Shown: positions 1-11,460, counted from the stretch's first letter. The stretch is DNA of 64,000 nucleotides from Emydura subglobosa (GCA_007922225.1 ML680046.1:544660-608659); one strand, 5' to 3'. Numbers and translations: made by a program. The notes: generated by a model from the sequence alone, not told the origin.

Positions 1-323
1 CCCGAGAGTCCCAGCCAGCAGCCCCATCACCAGCAGGGTGGCCTGAGCTGCACGTGGCCCCAGCAGTCCTATCACCTGCCAGCTGCCCTGGAGCTGATGC
101 GGCGACGGGCCTGAGTGTGGCCGCAGCTCCCACCAGCAGCTCCAACTGTCCTGCAGCAGCAGCTCCAGCCACCCCAAAGCAGCACCCAGATGGCCTGAGC
201 ATCAGAGCCCGGGAAGCTTCTTCTGCAGAGGCAGCAGAAGGGGGCGGGGCCACACTTGGCTCCTCGGGAAAGCTAAACCTTCCTCCATCTACATTACCCA
301 GTGCCCAGGCAAATACAGCATAA
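1..323 (+). other. GC-rich Ala/Pro/Ser-coding open stretch at window edge
   Basis: One frame stays open from the window edge to a stop at 321-323. The predicted peptide is low complexity (Ala, Pro and Ser rich) with no recognisable domain. The region is far more GC- and CCAGCAG-rich than what follows. It may be the end of a GC-rich repeat or LTR cut by the window start, or an edge of a CpG-rich segment. I do not call it a gene, because GC-rich DNA keeps frames open by chance. Confidence 0.25.
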
Positions 324-569
324 GCCTCTGTAAGCACAAGATTCTGCAGGGTGCCCTATTAATAAAGGGGACCATCTCCAGGGATGACGTGGTACTGCAC
401 TCCTGCTCAAATAGACAATAAGGACACCATAGTGTGCTAGTTGCTTGACGGATTTTTTTTTAAGTGACACGTATACATCTGTCTACCAGGAACTGGACTG
501 AGACCATCAGCTCATCTCACACAAGCCACTCAGACGCTCTGACTTCTTAATTTTTAAATAAGGCAGTTG

Positions 570-640
570 AACATAAGAACGGCCACACTGGGTCAGACCA
601 ATGGTCCATCTAGTGCAGTGTCCTATCTCCCACCAGAGGT
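570..640 (-). mobile_element. CR1 LINE 3'-end fragment
   Basis: Starts with an ACATAAGAACGG-type sequence and carries the GGTCCATCTAG and CAGTGTCCT blocks seen again at 46,223 and 56,195. These mark the 3' terminus of a reptile CR1 read on the minus strand. Only about 70 bp are recognisable; 641-845 has no clear relation to known repeats. Confidence 0.7.
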
Positions 641-844
641 GGTGGTGCATGATCTATTTGGGGCACTGTTAATGAACTCAGAATATGGTCAAAGGATTTG
701 GAGTTCATGGAGCCCAAACCTGCAAGATGCTGAGAAACTCCTTGAAGATGCTGAAAAACCAAGTGCTGGCAAGGTGGACAGATTAGATGGAGGCCAGCTC
801 TGCCAGCAGCCAAGCCCCTCCTCCTGTGAATCCCCCTGATTGAA

Positions 845-2076
845 CCAATGGCAGCTGATAGTACTTAACGATTTACAGAATCAGGCCCCAGATTACAGTG
901 CAATTGGAGTCTAAATGATGACTGTGTTCCCACAGCACAAATGCACACTCCCTAGCAACAGCAGGCAGATGTACAATTCCTTTCCATTTTAGAAAGGGAA
1001 ATCAAAGCAACTTCTTTTGTGGGCCTGATCCAAAGCCCAGTGCAATCGATAGGAATCTTTCCGTTGACTTCAAAGGGCTCTGGAAGAAGAATATCCTTTG
1101 TATTTTGGGAGCTTTCCAAGTTTGTTGTTCTTTTATAGCTAAATGTCTAGCTAACCCTGTAATCAGCGTGATGAAGGGGGCACACATCTGGGGGCAATGC
1201 TCCAGTAGAGTCCAGAGGAACATCAATTCAGAACAATTGATTATAGGGACAATAGAAGGAGCCGCTGTTAAAATCTGACTCCACATTTTCAGACCAATTT
1301 TAGAGGAAACACCAAAACACAGATATAGATTGAGGTCTGTATTTTTTGGGGAGGAAATTTGCCAGCTATCAGTGTGTTTGTATCTCAAAATAATTACATT
1401 GCTATCAAAGTCTACTCAGACTTCAGCTACTGCCTTTTATCTCGAGCTAGGCTGTGCACCTAAACAAAAAAAAAAAACCAAAATCCACTTCAGCATGAAG
1501 ATACTGTACTGAGGGTTTGCCACATCGGGCCCTGTACGTGAGCAATATCATCTGCTCCCACAACACATCATATCCAGTTCCCTGAGGGGGGTGGATAAAG
1601 TATAAATATCTAATGAAACGTGTCTCCTTAGTACACATGGTGATTTTGTGTATGAGTTATCTATACAGCATCATGCTTCCTGTGATCATTTACATCCAGC
1701 TAATGACTCACATAGCTCTATGAAACTACATTTCCATTCCCCTTACCTGTTTCACCCCTGTGCCCTTCAGTTATTGCTTACACCCATTTATTGCACCTTG
1801 TTTTAAATTAGCACTAGATTGTGTTCCCAGTTCCCAGAGCAAGTGGCTGCAGCGTTAGGGGAGGGCACTCAGGAGGGAGCATTGTTCATGGATTTCACAG
1901 GACCAATAAAACTTGTGTGCACTGCAAATGGCTTCTAGCCTGCAGTTATTTACATGAAGCTTATAATAGTGATCTTACAGCGTGACCTGCTGCATATGCA
2001 AGGCATGGAATTTCACCCAGTGACGTGCAGTGGATGGACTCATTCTGCCTATCATTTAAAGCAGGGGAGCTTTGAG
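845..2076. other. No gene seen; one short palindromic repeat remnant
   Basis: Non-coding sequence. At 1,022-1,085 is a GCCTGATCCAAAGCCC...CTTCAAAGGGCTCTGG fragment, a short palindromic MITE-type repeat whose relatives occur at 18,370, 29,883, 38,495 and 60,709. Open frames here (for example 1,002-1,388 on minus) show no domain. A poly-A tract lies near 1,467-1,479. Confidence 0.5.
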
Positions 2077-2080
2077 GCTA

Positions 2081-2200
2081 GGGTGACCAGATGTCCAGAT
2101 TTTATAGGAACAGTCCTCATATTTGGGGCTTTGTCTTATATAGACACCTATTACCCCCCGTCCTTCATCCCGATTTTTCACATTTGCTATCTGGTTACCC
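2081..2200 (+). mobile_element. TA-flanked MITE with GGGTGACCAGATGTCC ends
   Basis: About 120 bp starting GGGTGACCAG and ending CTGGTTACCC, so the ends are inverted repeats. TA stands directly on both sides (2,079-2,080 and 2,201-2,202), as expected for Tc1/mariner-type insertion. A second copy lies inverted at 50,530-50,633 and a fragment at about 29,799. It is non-autonomous: no transposase frame. Confidence 0.65.
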
Positions 2201-2467
2201 TAAAGGAGGCCCATGCACAGTGCATGGTGAATCTGCCCCACCTGCCCCGATTGAAAAAGACCAGCCAGAACTCTTAACTAATGCCAAAAACAGTTTTTCA
2301 GCTGTTTCTTACTGGGATATGCTTTGCTAATGTTGAGCTTAAAAACTTTAAAGTTATTTCACATAAAAGGTGTTTCAAAATAATGCTTTAATGAAATGTT
2401 ATGGCCATAAATGGATACAAAGGGTTACACAGGAAAATTATTCAATGAAATATCGATAAGTGATATT

Positions 2468-2672
2468 GTGATTATTATTTATATTCTTGTAGCAGCTGGA
2501 GACCTCCAAACAGAATCAGGACCTCATTGTGCTAGTTGTTTTACAAATCACACAGAAGAGTGAAGTAACTTGCACAAGGTCAAGCAAGAAGGCAGTGGCA
2601 GAACCAGGAACAAAAGCCTGTGCTTTCAAGATGCAGTCCAGTACTTTAGCCGCAATGACCATCAGTCCCCTA
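2468..2672 (-). mobile_element. tRNA-derived CORE/MIR-like SINE
   Basis: Reads on the minus strand as the common amniote SINE: an ATTATTATTT-type tail at the left, then the segment around TTGTGCTAGTTGTTTTACAAA, then a block resembling the reverse complement of GACCTTGTGCAAGTTACTTCA. Diverged from its relatives at 27,500, 42,955 and 62,098. Confidence 0.6.
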
Positions 2673-2689
2673 GGATAAATTAGAGTTAT

Positions 2690-3265
2690 TCAGAAATACA
2701 AAAGAACATCAATGTAATTTCATAGTTTTATGCTTTTAATGGGTTTCATGGCCTTGTTTTTAAAGTTTTCACAGCATGTTTGTTAAATTAAGAATACATG
2801 TTCAGCCTCCTCAGAGTACTCTGAGAATTAGCTCCCGAAATTTACACCCAAAAGCAATATTTCTCATTGATATTCTTTCTCGAAAAAATATCAATCTTAG
2901 CATTTACTCTGAGAGTTGAAAAGAGTCTCTGTCACAACCAAGTGGAATTACAATACCAGCGCTGGTATTCATGTAATTTTGAACTGTTTAATATTTATAA
3001 TGACTTACAATTACTGTGGATTTACTGTACCAGCTGTGAGGCAAGTTTTATGGCAAAACAAGTATTTTGCTGCTTTTAACTGTGCAGCTCAGCTGCTCGC
3101 TATTTGTCAGAATCATGTAGCTGTGTCCAAGTTGGATGTAGTAAGGAACAGCTCATATATACGTATATACATATATAAGCTCATATATATGTATATGGCT
3201 CCATATACACCCTAGTCCATGCCATCTACTTGCCACAACAGTGCTGTCCTCATCACTAACAACCA
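2690..3265. other. No gene seen; AT-rich hairpin at 3,153-3,208
   Basis: AT-rich non-coding DNA. At 3,153-3,208 alternating TA/CATATA steps form short overlapping palindromes that could extrude as cruciforms. Nothing else recognised. Confidence 0.5.
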
Positions 3266-3267
3266 GC

Positions 3268-3930
3268 TTACTAAGAAGAAAGCTGAGTGGGGACATGATA
3301 CCAGTCTTCAAATATGTTAAGGGCTGTTATAAAGACGTCAGCGATCAACTGTTCTCCATGTCCCCTGAGGTAGAACAAATAGTAGTGACTTAGTTTATTG
3401 TCAGGGAAATTTAGGTTCGATATTAGCAAAAACTTCTAACTACAAGGGTAGTTGAGCATTGGAAAACACTTCCAAGGGAATTTGTAGCATCTCCATCATT
3501 GGAGACTAAGCACACATTATACAAATACCGGTGAACAATGGTCTAGGTTTATTTGGTCCTTTTTGAGTGGGTGGTTCCCAACCTTTCCTCTGCTGCAGCA
3601 CATCTCAAGCTACAGAGACCTCTTCTTTCCACCCCCAGCCGGCAGCTGCAGGAGGGGAGCAAAGGGACAGAGGATCCAAATCATTGTTCACACAGGAGGG
3701 GAGGAGGGAAGAGAGAGATTGTAGTCCGATTGGTTGCGCCGCCCTTGGAGGAGGTGCAGCAGTGACGCAGACGACCAATCAGAAGGTGGCTCCCCCCTTG
3801 TTTTCACATGTACTTTTTCAAAAAAATTCCATGGCACACCTGTTTGGGCCTGACGGCACTCCGGTTGGAAAACACAGGATTAAATGACCTCTTGGGGTCC
3901 CTTCCAGCCTTGCATGTCTGTGATTTTCCA
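3268..3930 (+). mobile_element. CR1 LINE 3' end, split by a hAT element
   Basis: Plus-strand CR1 tail. AAGAAAGCTGAGTGGGGACATGATA through CAAATATGTTAAGGGCTG encodes the end of ORF2 (a block like R-L-S-G-D-M-I followed by V-F-K-Y-V-K-G). It continues to the TGGTCTAGGTTTATTTGGTCC region, and after an interruption resumes with GGATTAAATGACCTCTTGGGGTCCCTTCCAG at 3,877-3,908. Both flanks match a CR1 3' UTR, so 3,568-3,876 is an insertion. Confidence 0.75.
3568..3876 (+). mobile_element. Non-autonomous hAT-like DNA transposon nested in CR1
   Basis: Left end reads GTGGTTCCCAACCTTTCC. The right end carries the ATTCCATGGCACACCTG and GGTTGGAAAACACAG blocks, typical of amniote hAT elements with CAGTGGTTCCCAACC ends. 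About 309 bp, no transposase frame. It contains two CCAAT motifs (GATTGGTTGCG and its inverse ACCAATCAGAAGG) in its GC-rich middle. Exact ends and the 8-bp duplication are not clear. Confidence 0.65.
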
Positions 3931-5029
3931 ATCACCACTCATATACCCACCACACTAGTGCTGCTTCAGCAACCACCAAGCATGCGTAATCCCCATCAAG
4001 ACAACCATTACATTAGTCCTACTTTCATTACCGCCAGCTCCTCATACGGGTGGTGTTCTCATTCCCCACCAAATTACAGTAGGCCAAGGATGCAGACAAA
4101 CATGACCACTGCATCAGCCCAATCCATATGGCTTTTGCATTGCACAAGCCCTGGACACTCAGTAACCTGATTTCCATGTTGCTAGCAATCAGGGGCTATG
4201 GTGTAGCTACCCATTGGATTCTGGATTGAATTCAGTCTTAAAATTCAGAGGAAAGGGAGTTTTTTATTACATTGCACTGAATCCTAAGTGTTTTGAACTT
4301 GAATTCAAGTGCTGATTCCATGTAGGATTAAAATTAGATTTCTTATGTAACTCTAGAAGAAGCCCAGTGGATATAATTTATAGTGTAAGACTGCCATTTT
4401 TAATGAAATAGCTTTTTTTAATGCAGACACAGTAGCTGAATGCTAGCAATGTAAACAGGTACGTTATCTGGCAACCCGCCATATTCTGAATGGCATCAGG
4501 AAGAACTACTGCTGATAGACGGCCTAAAACTGAAACTGGGCAAAGGAAAGCGAGAGAGTGGATTGGACAGAGAGTGGAGGGAGGTGCAGGCTGTAGAGGA
4601 GTAATAGGGAAGTCAGGGGGGTGACCGTCCCTTCCACTGGCAGCCTAAAGGGGTAGGTGTGCCGCCTTTTCACATAGGGCTGGAGAGTGACCCTGCCTCA
4701 CACTAACCCAGCAGTGGCATCACCCAGAATGGGGAGCTGGGGCCAGCCTCGTGTAACAGGAGCTGCCACTACCAGGTGAGCATGGGGCAGGCTCGTTCTC
4801 CAGCTCTTTCACCTTGGGGATTTCTCTCCTCACTGCGCTGGGATTAAGGTTGCAGCCCTGGAGTGGAGGGTGCTGCTGTGCATGGTCAGAGCACACTTGG
4901 CAGGGTGAGGAGGAGTGCAGCCATTGAATAGGGAGTCATCACCCATCGCCCTCCCCACTTTGGCAAAACCTGGCTCTGCCACGGGATGTAGGTGGTCAAC
5001 AGGAGAGACAGAGAAATCCACCCCAGAAT
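3931..5029. other. No gene seen
   Basis: Non-coding. Frames such as 3,808-4,170 run through repeat and non-repeat DNA alike and encode no domain. 4,480-4,800 is purine-rich (GAGAGAGTGG, GGAGGGAGG) without a clear repeat identity. Confidence 0.5.
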
Positions 5030-5098
5030 TCCCTACAGACCAGTAGTTAGAGCATTCAGATGGGAGACTTAGGTTCAAGTCCCTGTTCTGAATCAAGT
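5030..5098 (+). mobile_element. tRNA-like SINE head
   Basis: GTAGTTAGAGCATTCAGATGGGAGAC followed by the B-box-like GGTTCAAGTCC resembles the 5' tRNA-derived half of a reptile SINE. The element stops soon after and looks truncated. It is not a functional tRNA: no acceptor stem or cloverleaf can be closed. Confidence 0.5.
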
Positions 5099-5196
5099 AG
5101 CGTGTGGATCTGTGTCTGAGTGAGTGCCCTGACCCTTGGGTTAGTGAGTATAAGAGATGGAAGGGGTGCCACCATTTTCACCTCTTTGTTTTTTCT

Positions 5197-7480
5197 GAAG
5201 AACATCAGAACTACCAGACTGGCTCAAAACAGCAGTCCATCTAGCCCTGTCTGAAACAGTGGCCAGTACTAGAACTTCAGGGGGAATTGTACAGAACAGG
5301 GCAGATTCAGAGAGTTCCAGCCCATCTTCCACTCCTGGTTTCTGGCAGTTGGAAGTTTAGGGTAATCCCAAGCATGGAGTTCCTTCTCTGACCATTTTGG
5401 CTAATAGCCACTGATGGCTCTATCTTCCATGAACTTATTCAGTTCCTTTTTTAATCCAGTTCTAATTTTGGTCATCACAAATCACATGGCAATGAGTTCC
5501 ACAGGCTCATTGTGCATTTGGTGGAAAAAAGTATTTCCTCTTGTTTGTATTAAACCTGCTGCTTACATTGGGTGCTCCCTGGTTTTTGTACATTGGGAAA
5601 AAGGTAAACAAGACTTCTCTATTCAGTTTACCAGTACTGTTCATGATTTTATAGACCAGTAATAGGGTGGACCCCACCTCCTGCAAGCATCCCCTTGTTT
5701 TTGGTGTGTGTCTGCACCTCTTTCAGTCTGTAGTGACCCCTTCTGACAGTTTCTCTGGTGGTTTCTAGTGACTCAGTCCTCCAGCTGTGTCACACAATCT
5801 GTATGGAACACAACTCAAACAGCCTCCTTCCTGGGTATTAGCCCAACAAAGTATTTCAGTGTTCCTGGCCCTGGCAGGAATCATGCCCCCAAGGCTTCCT
5901 CCCTGGAGACTCTCACCTATTCTGGTAGGCCCCAGGTCTCCAGTCAGGCCTTCTAATATTTTAGATCCCTTTCTGGGGGTTTATCACTGCCCGATAGTAG
6001 ACAACTTCCCCAGTGGGAGAGCCAGGCCCATCCACTACTCCACATCCCAGCTCAGGGATCTTAAGAATAGAAGCCACGTGCCACCACGTCCCTTTAACTA
6101 AACTGTTTGCAGTTCCCTAGGCCACTTCCCTGTAGCCTCAGCCTTCACCAATGCAATACCCTGACCTTACATTCTTCTATTTTCAACCCCAGCAGCTGCT
6201 GGGAGTTCTTTCTTACTTCCCTGGTCCCTACCAGCACTGAACTACCTGTAATGCTGCAGTCCTTCAGCCCGCTAGGAGCACCACCTTCACTCCTCAAGCT
6301 CTGAGCAGTAACTACATCTAGTTGCTACTGCAGCTCCTTTTACACTAGCCTGCAGCCCTCTGGTTGGCTAGCCCCTTGCAGATTCCCCCTGATTGGCTGC
6401 TTTGCTGCAGCCTCTCTATACCACTTGGAGGTCTTTTCTACTGTTCTTTTCCTGGGATGAATGTGGCAGGACCCTGAGGCCTCCAGCAGGGGCTATGGGA
6501 CTAGCCCACCCCATCACAAGACCTCTATCATATCACCCCTTAATTGTCTCTTTTCTAAGATGAATAGCCCTAATCTGTTTAGTTGTGCCACATATGGAAG
6601 CCATTTCATTCCCTTTATCATCTTTGTAGTCCTTCTCTGAACCTTTTCCAGTTCCACTATATCCTGTTTGAGATAGGGTGACCAAAACTGGACAGATAAT
6701 TCAAGGTGCGGGTGCAACATGGATTTATGTAGTGCCATTATTTTATTATCTGTCTCTTTGCTAAGAGTTCCTAACACTTTGTTAACCTTTTTGGCTTCTG
6801 CTGTGCATTGAGCTGAAATTTTAAGAGAACAACCCACGATGAACCCAAGATCTCTTTCTTGAGTGGCAACAGCTAATTTAGAACCCATCATTATACACAT
6901 GTAGTCGGGATTATGTTTTGTAACGTGCATTACTTTGCACCTGTCAATGCTGAATTTGATCTGCCTGCTTAGTTTAGTGAGATCCCTTTGTAACTCTGTG
7001 CAGTCAGCTTTGGTCTTCTACATATCTTGAATAATTTTGTATCATCTGCAAACTTTGCCATTTCATTGTTCACTCCCTTTTCTAGATCATTAATGAATAT
7101 GTTGAATGGCATTGCTCCCAGTACAGATCCCTGGGGGACTCTGCTCTTCACCTCTTTCCACTATGAAAACTGACCATTTATTACTACCCTTTTAACCAGT
7201 TACTAATCTATGAGTGGACCTTCCCTCTTATCCAGGGACTATTTAGTTTGTTTAATAGCTTTTGGTGAGGGACCTTATCAAAGGCTTTCAGAAAATCCAA
7301 GTACATTATATCCACTGGAACACCCTTATCCACATATTTGTTGACCCCCCCCCCCCCCTCAAAGAATTCTAATATATTGGCAAGGCATGACTTCTCTTTA
7401 CAAAAGCCTTGTTGACTGTTCCCCCAAAAATTGTGTTCCTCTGTGTGTCTGATAATTCTGTTCTTTACTATCATTTCTTG
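5197..7480 (-). mobile_element. CR1 LINE, 5'-truncated, split by an LTR-like insertion
   Basis: Minus-strand CR1 of about 1.4 kb once the insertion at 5,658-6,518 is removed. Its 3' UTR lies at 5,197-5,657 and the ORF2 C-terminus at about 6,519-6,930. The reverse transcriptase lies at 6,969-7,478, with the motifs R-V-P-Q-G-S-V-L-G, F-A-D-D-T-K-L (catalytic FADD) and, upstream, D-F-L-K-A-F-D-K-V-P-H. Frameshifts and stops separate the blocks, so it is dead. A run of 14 C at 7,345-7,358 lies inside the RT region and shifts the frame. The left half stops at CATGATTTTATAGACC and the right half restarts AGACCTCTATCATATC, matching continuous CR1. Confidence 0.85.
5658..6518 (-). mobile_element. Solo-LTR-like element inserted in CR1, 5-bp TSD AGACC
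   Basis: 861 bp flanked by the perfect direct repeat AGACC (5,653-5,657 and 6,519-6,523). Its ends are imperfect inverted repeats: AGTAATAGGGTGG at left and CCACCCCATCACA at right. On the minus strand it therefore starts TGTGATGGGGTGG. The minus strand carries a CCAAT motif (GCAGCCAATCAGG) followed by a TATA-like GGTATAGAGAGG, which is promoter-like. Length, 5-bp duplication and TGTGAY start fit a solo LTR of the same broad group as 9,908, 20,747, 57,131 and 59,971. The end is ACT rather than the canonical CA, so mutation or another element class remains possible. Confidence 0.7.
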
Positions 7481-7481
7481 A

Positions 7482-7835
7482 CCTGACTTAGGCACCTAGT
7501 TCCAAGAGAGGGTTCACAGCTGTAAATCTGGAGCAGAGAAAGGCCCATCCCTCTGGCCTAGAATGAGGGATCCAAATCCTTTAAGGGGAGGAGCTTAGGC
7601 CACATCCCTCTCCCTGGTATTTCCTCCTGGTTAACAGAGATGGCTTCCTGCTCAGCCTGCTGGCTTCTAGGAATCCCTTTTTTAGGTGCCTAGCTCTCCC
7701 CACATATTGTGTGGGGAGCTTGGACACCTAAGTAGGGGGTTGTGTATTTCATTAAGTGACAAGGCGCCTAAAAGTTAGGTGTTGCAGCTCTCAGCATTGC
7801 AATACTGACATCCCCCTTGTGAATCTAGCCCAGAG
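7482..7835 (+). mobile_element. Unclassified interspersed repeat, copy 1 of 2
   Basis: Shares ordered blocks with 62,827-63,188: CCTGACTT near the start, a CACATCCCTCT/CACACCCCTCT block, GAGATGGCT, AGGTGCCTA, TAGGTGTTGCAGC-like, CTCAGCATTGCAATACT and CCCTTGTG near the end. No coding capacity. Probably a non-autonomous transposon of the reptile lineage; the class is not determined. Confidence 0.55.
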
Positions 7836-8820
7836 TATGGAGAGTTAGCATTTCAGCCATTCTAATTTTGTTTTGGTAGCCAGCAGCATCAGGCCCAGCC
7901 TCCTTGCCCCTCTATTGGCAGACCCATTGACAGTTGCAGAACATTCTGAGTCTTGGTGTCCAATTTATGCAAGTGGAAGCTCAGCACAAGCTCTAAATAT
8001 GCATAAATCTGCAGGGTGGGGGAAAATGCTCTGAAATAATAAAGCACTGTCTTTTGATGAACTTTCTTATCACTCGCCATGTAAAACAAAACATGGCAAA
8101 AGAAATCTAAAGCCTGACTTCCATGGCATTGCATACAATAATGTAATAGAGTTTACCTTGTGTTCTGTTTGAAAGAATGTATTGAGAAATGATTGGATTT
8201 CAGACATCTAGGTTTACAGTATACGAGGTCAGTGTTCATTAAACAATTATATTTTTGCTAAAGAAGCTCTAGATGGAGACATTTATCTATTACATTTTTA
8301 AAAAACATTGCTGAGATGAACAACTTTTTACACTCTGGAAAAAAAGCAAATTCTTTTAGAATTCTAGGATTGAAGTTTGCTACAAAACTCGTATAGATGA
8401 TTTAAGAAAAATATTTCATGTGGATAGGGTTGACAAAAATTGATCAGAAAATATTAAACTATATACTACCCAATGCATCTTCTATGCATATGTGTGCATG
8501 TATGTGTATATATAGTTATAATTATAGTTACAATTTCATTTTTATATCCCTTTTTATATAAAATATATTTAATCACAAGACCAAATGAGTATTTAATTTT
8601 CCTTTTTAAAGTCAATAATTCTAAGAAACTCATTTAAAAAAAATAGAGGAGGAATATAAAAATTTTCCAAACTTATCAAATGTGTACTGAAATACTTCTA
8701 TTTCACTGATTACCCATATATATATATATATATATATATATCATACTTTTAGGATATAAATGCCATGAATTAACCATATTGCATAACTATGCTAATAATA
8801 TGACCAGCTACAGATATACA
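7836..8820. other. No gene seen; (AT)n microsatellite at 8,716-8,742
   Basis: AT-rich non-coding DNA. 8,716-8,742 is a pure (AT)n dinucleotide run. 8,490-8,570 is rich in TATATA. No interspersed repeat was recognised with confidence. Confidence 0.55.
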
Positions 8821-9853
8821 GATGAGATGACTGACTCTGTGGATGTGGAGAAAGCGGTGGAGGTGATATACCTTGACTTAGCAAAGCTTTTGATAGGGTC
8901 TCCCATGATATTCTTATCAGCAAGTTAAAGAAGTGTGGGTTGGATGAATGGACAGTAAGGTGGATAGAAAACTGGCTAGATCATCAGGCTCATCAGGTAA
9001 TGATAAATGGCTTGATGTCTAGTTGGCAACCGGTAACAAGTGGAGTGCTCCACGGGTCAGTGCTGAGGCCAATTTTGTTCAACATTTTCATTAATGATCT
9101 GGAGGATGAGGATCTGAGCAAGTTTGCAGATGACACTAAGCTGGGGGCAGTGGTAGATACGCTGAGCGCAGGGATCGGATACAGAGTGACCTAAACAAAT
9201 TGGAGGATTGGGCAAGAAGCTGGATATGAGTCTACAGTATGCCCTCCTTTGCCAAAAAGGCTAATGGCATATTTGGCTTCATTAGTAGGAGCATTGCCAG
9301 CAGATTGAGGAAATAATTATTCCCCTCTATTTGGTACTGGTGAGGCCTCATTTGGAGTACTATGTCCAGTTTTGGGCCCGCTCCTACTGAAAGGATGTGG
9401 ACAAATTGGAAAGAGTTCAGTGGAGGGCAACAAAAATGGTTAGGGGGCTGGAGCACATGACTTATGAAGCGAGTCTGAGGGAACGAGGCTTGTTTAGTCT
9501 GCAGAAGAAAAGACTGGGGGTGGGATTTGATAGCAGTCTTTAACTACCTTAAAGGGGATTCCAGGGAGGATGGAGCTAGGTTGTTCTCAATGGTAGTAGA
9601 TAACAGAAAAAGGAGCAATGGTCTCAAGTTGCAGTGGGGGAGGTCTAGGTTTCACTAGGTGGGTGGTGAAGCACTGGAATGGGTTACCTAGGGAAGTGGA
9701 GGAATCTCCATCCTTAGAAGTGTTTAAGGTGCAGCTTGACAAAGCCCTGGCTGGGATGATTTAGTTGGGGTTGGTCCTGCTTTGAGCAGGGGGGTTGGAC
9801 AAGATGATCTCCTGAGGTCCCTTCCAACCCTAATCTTCTATGATTCTATGATA
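8821..9853 (+). mobile_element. CR1 LINE, 5'-truncated, with internal deletion
   Basis: Plus-strand CR1 from the RT domain to the 3' end. It encodes a D-L-A-K-…-F-D-R-V-S-H block, then [22 protein letters not shown] and F-A-D-D-T-K-L-G. The 3' UTR ends CCTAATCTTCTATGATTCTATGAT. Compared with the copy at 11,461-12,716, the stretch between the E-D-W-A-like block and the K-L-D-M-S block is missing at about 9,217, where GGCAAGA joins AGCTGGATATGAG. Stops and frameshifts make it non-functional. Confidence 0.9.
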
Positions 9854-9907
9854 TAGTTAAGTTAATATATGTGGTGTCTCTACTCTGGTATGTTATTTTT
9901 AATCACC

Positions 9908-10300
9908 TGTGACAGTGTGTTGGGAATCAGCACCTGAACTAGTACTCTGATAACTGTTTAACCAATTAGGCCCCATGGAGGGCCTGATTAAGGAGAGGAG
10001 TTCCCAATTACTGGAGGAAATTGTGCGTGACTAGCTGGGTAGTTAATGAGCTAACTAGCTCATTAAAAAGGAGTCTGGAAAACAGAGCAGAGGAAGAACC
10101 TGCCCGGAGGCAGAAGCAAAAGAGAGAAAAAGGCTGGTATGGCCTGAGAAGAAGGAGGTCTCTACTAAGAGGCATCTTTTCTCCCCCATGTATGGAGAAG
10201 TGGTAGTGAAACCAGAGGACATTGTAAATACTGTGACTGCACTAGTATGTCAAAGGTGGTGGAGTGAAACAATGTAAACAAAGTGTATGTTGGTATCTAC
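9908..10300 (+). mobile_element. Putative 5' LTR (TGTGAC type) of a gypsy-like element
   Basis: Begins TGTGACAGTGTGTTGGGAATC and has the CCAATTAGGC, GGCCTGATTAAGGAGAGG and AGCTCATTAAAAAGG blocks seen in related form at 20,747 and 59,971. It stands directly upstream, in the same orientation, of the SCAN-like gag relic. That placement suggests TGTGAY elements are LTRs of this retrotransposon. The right boundary and primer-binding site were not identified. Confidence 0.5.
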
Positions 10301-10795
10301 ACAAGAGATGGTCTCTGAAGGGTCTGTGTGAAGCAAAGAGGATAGGAGCCATCCCGGGGGGCTTGCCTGGTTCCTGCCTACATGTGCACCGACAGAGAAG
10401 CTGATGAGGGAGCAGGTGTAAATGTTTGGCAGGCTGGATGATGGGGGAGACATTACAATGTCTGGTCGAACAGAAGGAAATACAGAAGACCTTGCAGGCT
10501 TTCCAGCCCAGAGTCCTTGCTCACCTGGTAGGCTGAGCGACACAAATACCTGCAGGAATTTATAAAAGAGCAAGTCTGGGCTCAGTAACAATGCTACAAA
10601 GTCTGGTGAGTCCTGCGGCATGATCAGCAATTGGGCACAGGGACTAGGCCTCTACAAGATGGGCCCCAGGGATGACCCTAATATGTTTTTGGTCATGCTT
10701 GAGAGAGTGGCTATAGGAGCAGGATGCAATAATGGGAGTCTGGCTAGCACCCCGTTTAACAGGGGAAGCTCAGGCATACTACATTCCTCTGGGAT

Positions 10796-11073
10796 TATGT
10801 CTACTCTGCACTTCAAAATCATGGCTGGCCTGTGCCAACTCACATGGGCTCAAAGGATTGGGCTAAGGAGCTGTTTAATTGCAGTGTAGCCGTTTGAGCT
10901 CAGGCTACAGACCGGGCTGTAAGACCCTGTGAGGTGGGAGGATCCCAGAGATCAGGCTGCAGCCCAAGCCTGTACGTCTACACCACAGTTAAATAGCCTC
11001 TTTGCCTCAGTCAAAATGAGCTCACCTGGGTCAGCCCTGGGGTTTTAATTGCAGTGTGTAGATACGTCTTTAG
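10796..11073. mobile_element. Palindromic MITE (about 278 bp), copy 1, inside gag
   Basis: Starts near ATGTCTACTCTGCACTTC and ends near TTTTAATTGCAGTGTGTAGATACG, which are inverted repeats. Internal halves are also inverted: GGGCTAAGGAGCTGTTTAATTGC against AGTTAAATAGCC, around a central GTGAGGTGGGAGGATCCCAGAG. A second copy is at 29,985-30,265. The gag coding blocks resume on either side (E-A-Q-A-Y-Y before, S-D-K-Q-A-R-D-Y-E after), showing an insertion. The target duplication is not certain (TTA/TTTA on the two sides). Confidence 0.75.
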
Positions 11074-11460
11074 TGACAAGCAGGCAAGGGACTATGAAGT
11101 GGTTAGGGTGGCCATCCTCAGCGAGGTGGGCCTTTTGATGGAAAAATACCAGCAAAATTTCAAGCTCAAAGATGACCTAGGGAATTATAGCCCTGGGAAT
11201 TTTGCCCAGAAATTGACAGACTGGACAACTCATTGACTGAGGCCAAAACCCCAAGATGTAGTTGGCATTTTGGATGCTGTCATTTTAGAAAAGTTCCTGC
11301 ATAGTTTCCTGGAGGATACCCAGGTATGGGTTAGGCGGCGTCAACCCATCACCCAAGATGTGGCAGTTAAATTAATAGAGTTTTGCAGAGGCAGAGATTC
11401 CCAGAAGGGGTTGGCAGTTTAAGATTCCAGATCCAGGGAGGAAGACCAAAGATAATATAA

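Noticed and set aside
1..323. GC-rich coding exon at the window start
   Set aside because: Low-complexity Ala/Pro/Ser peptide; no domain and cannot be extended upstream.
6514..7495. Frames with reverse-transcriptase motifs as possible genes
   Set aside because: Broken pieces of a 5'-truncated CR1 with a C14 frameshift; not host genes.
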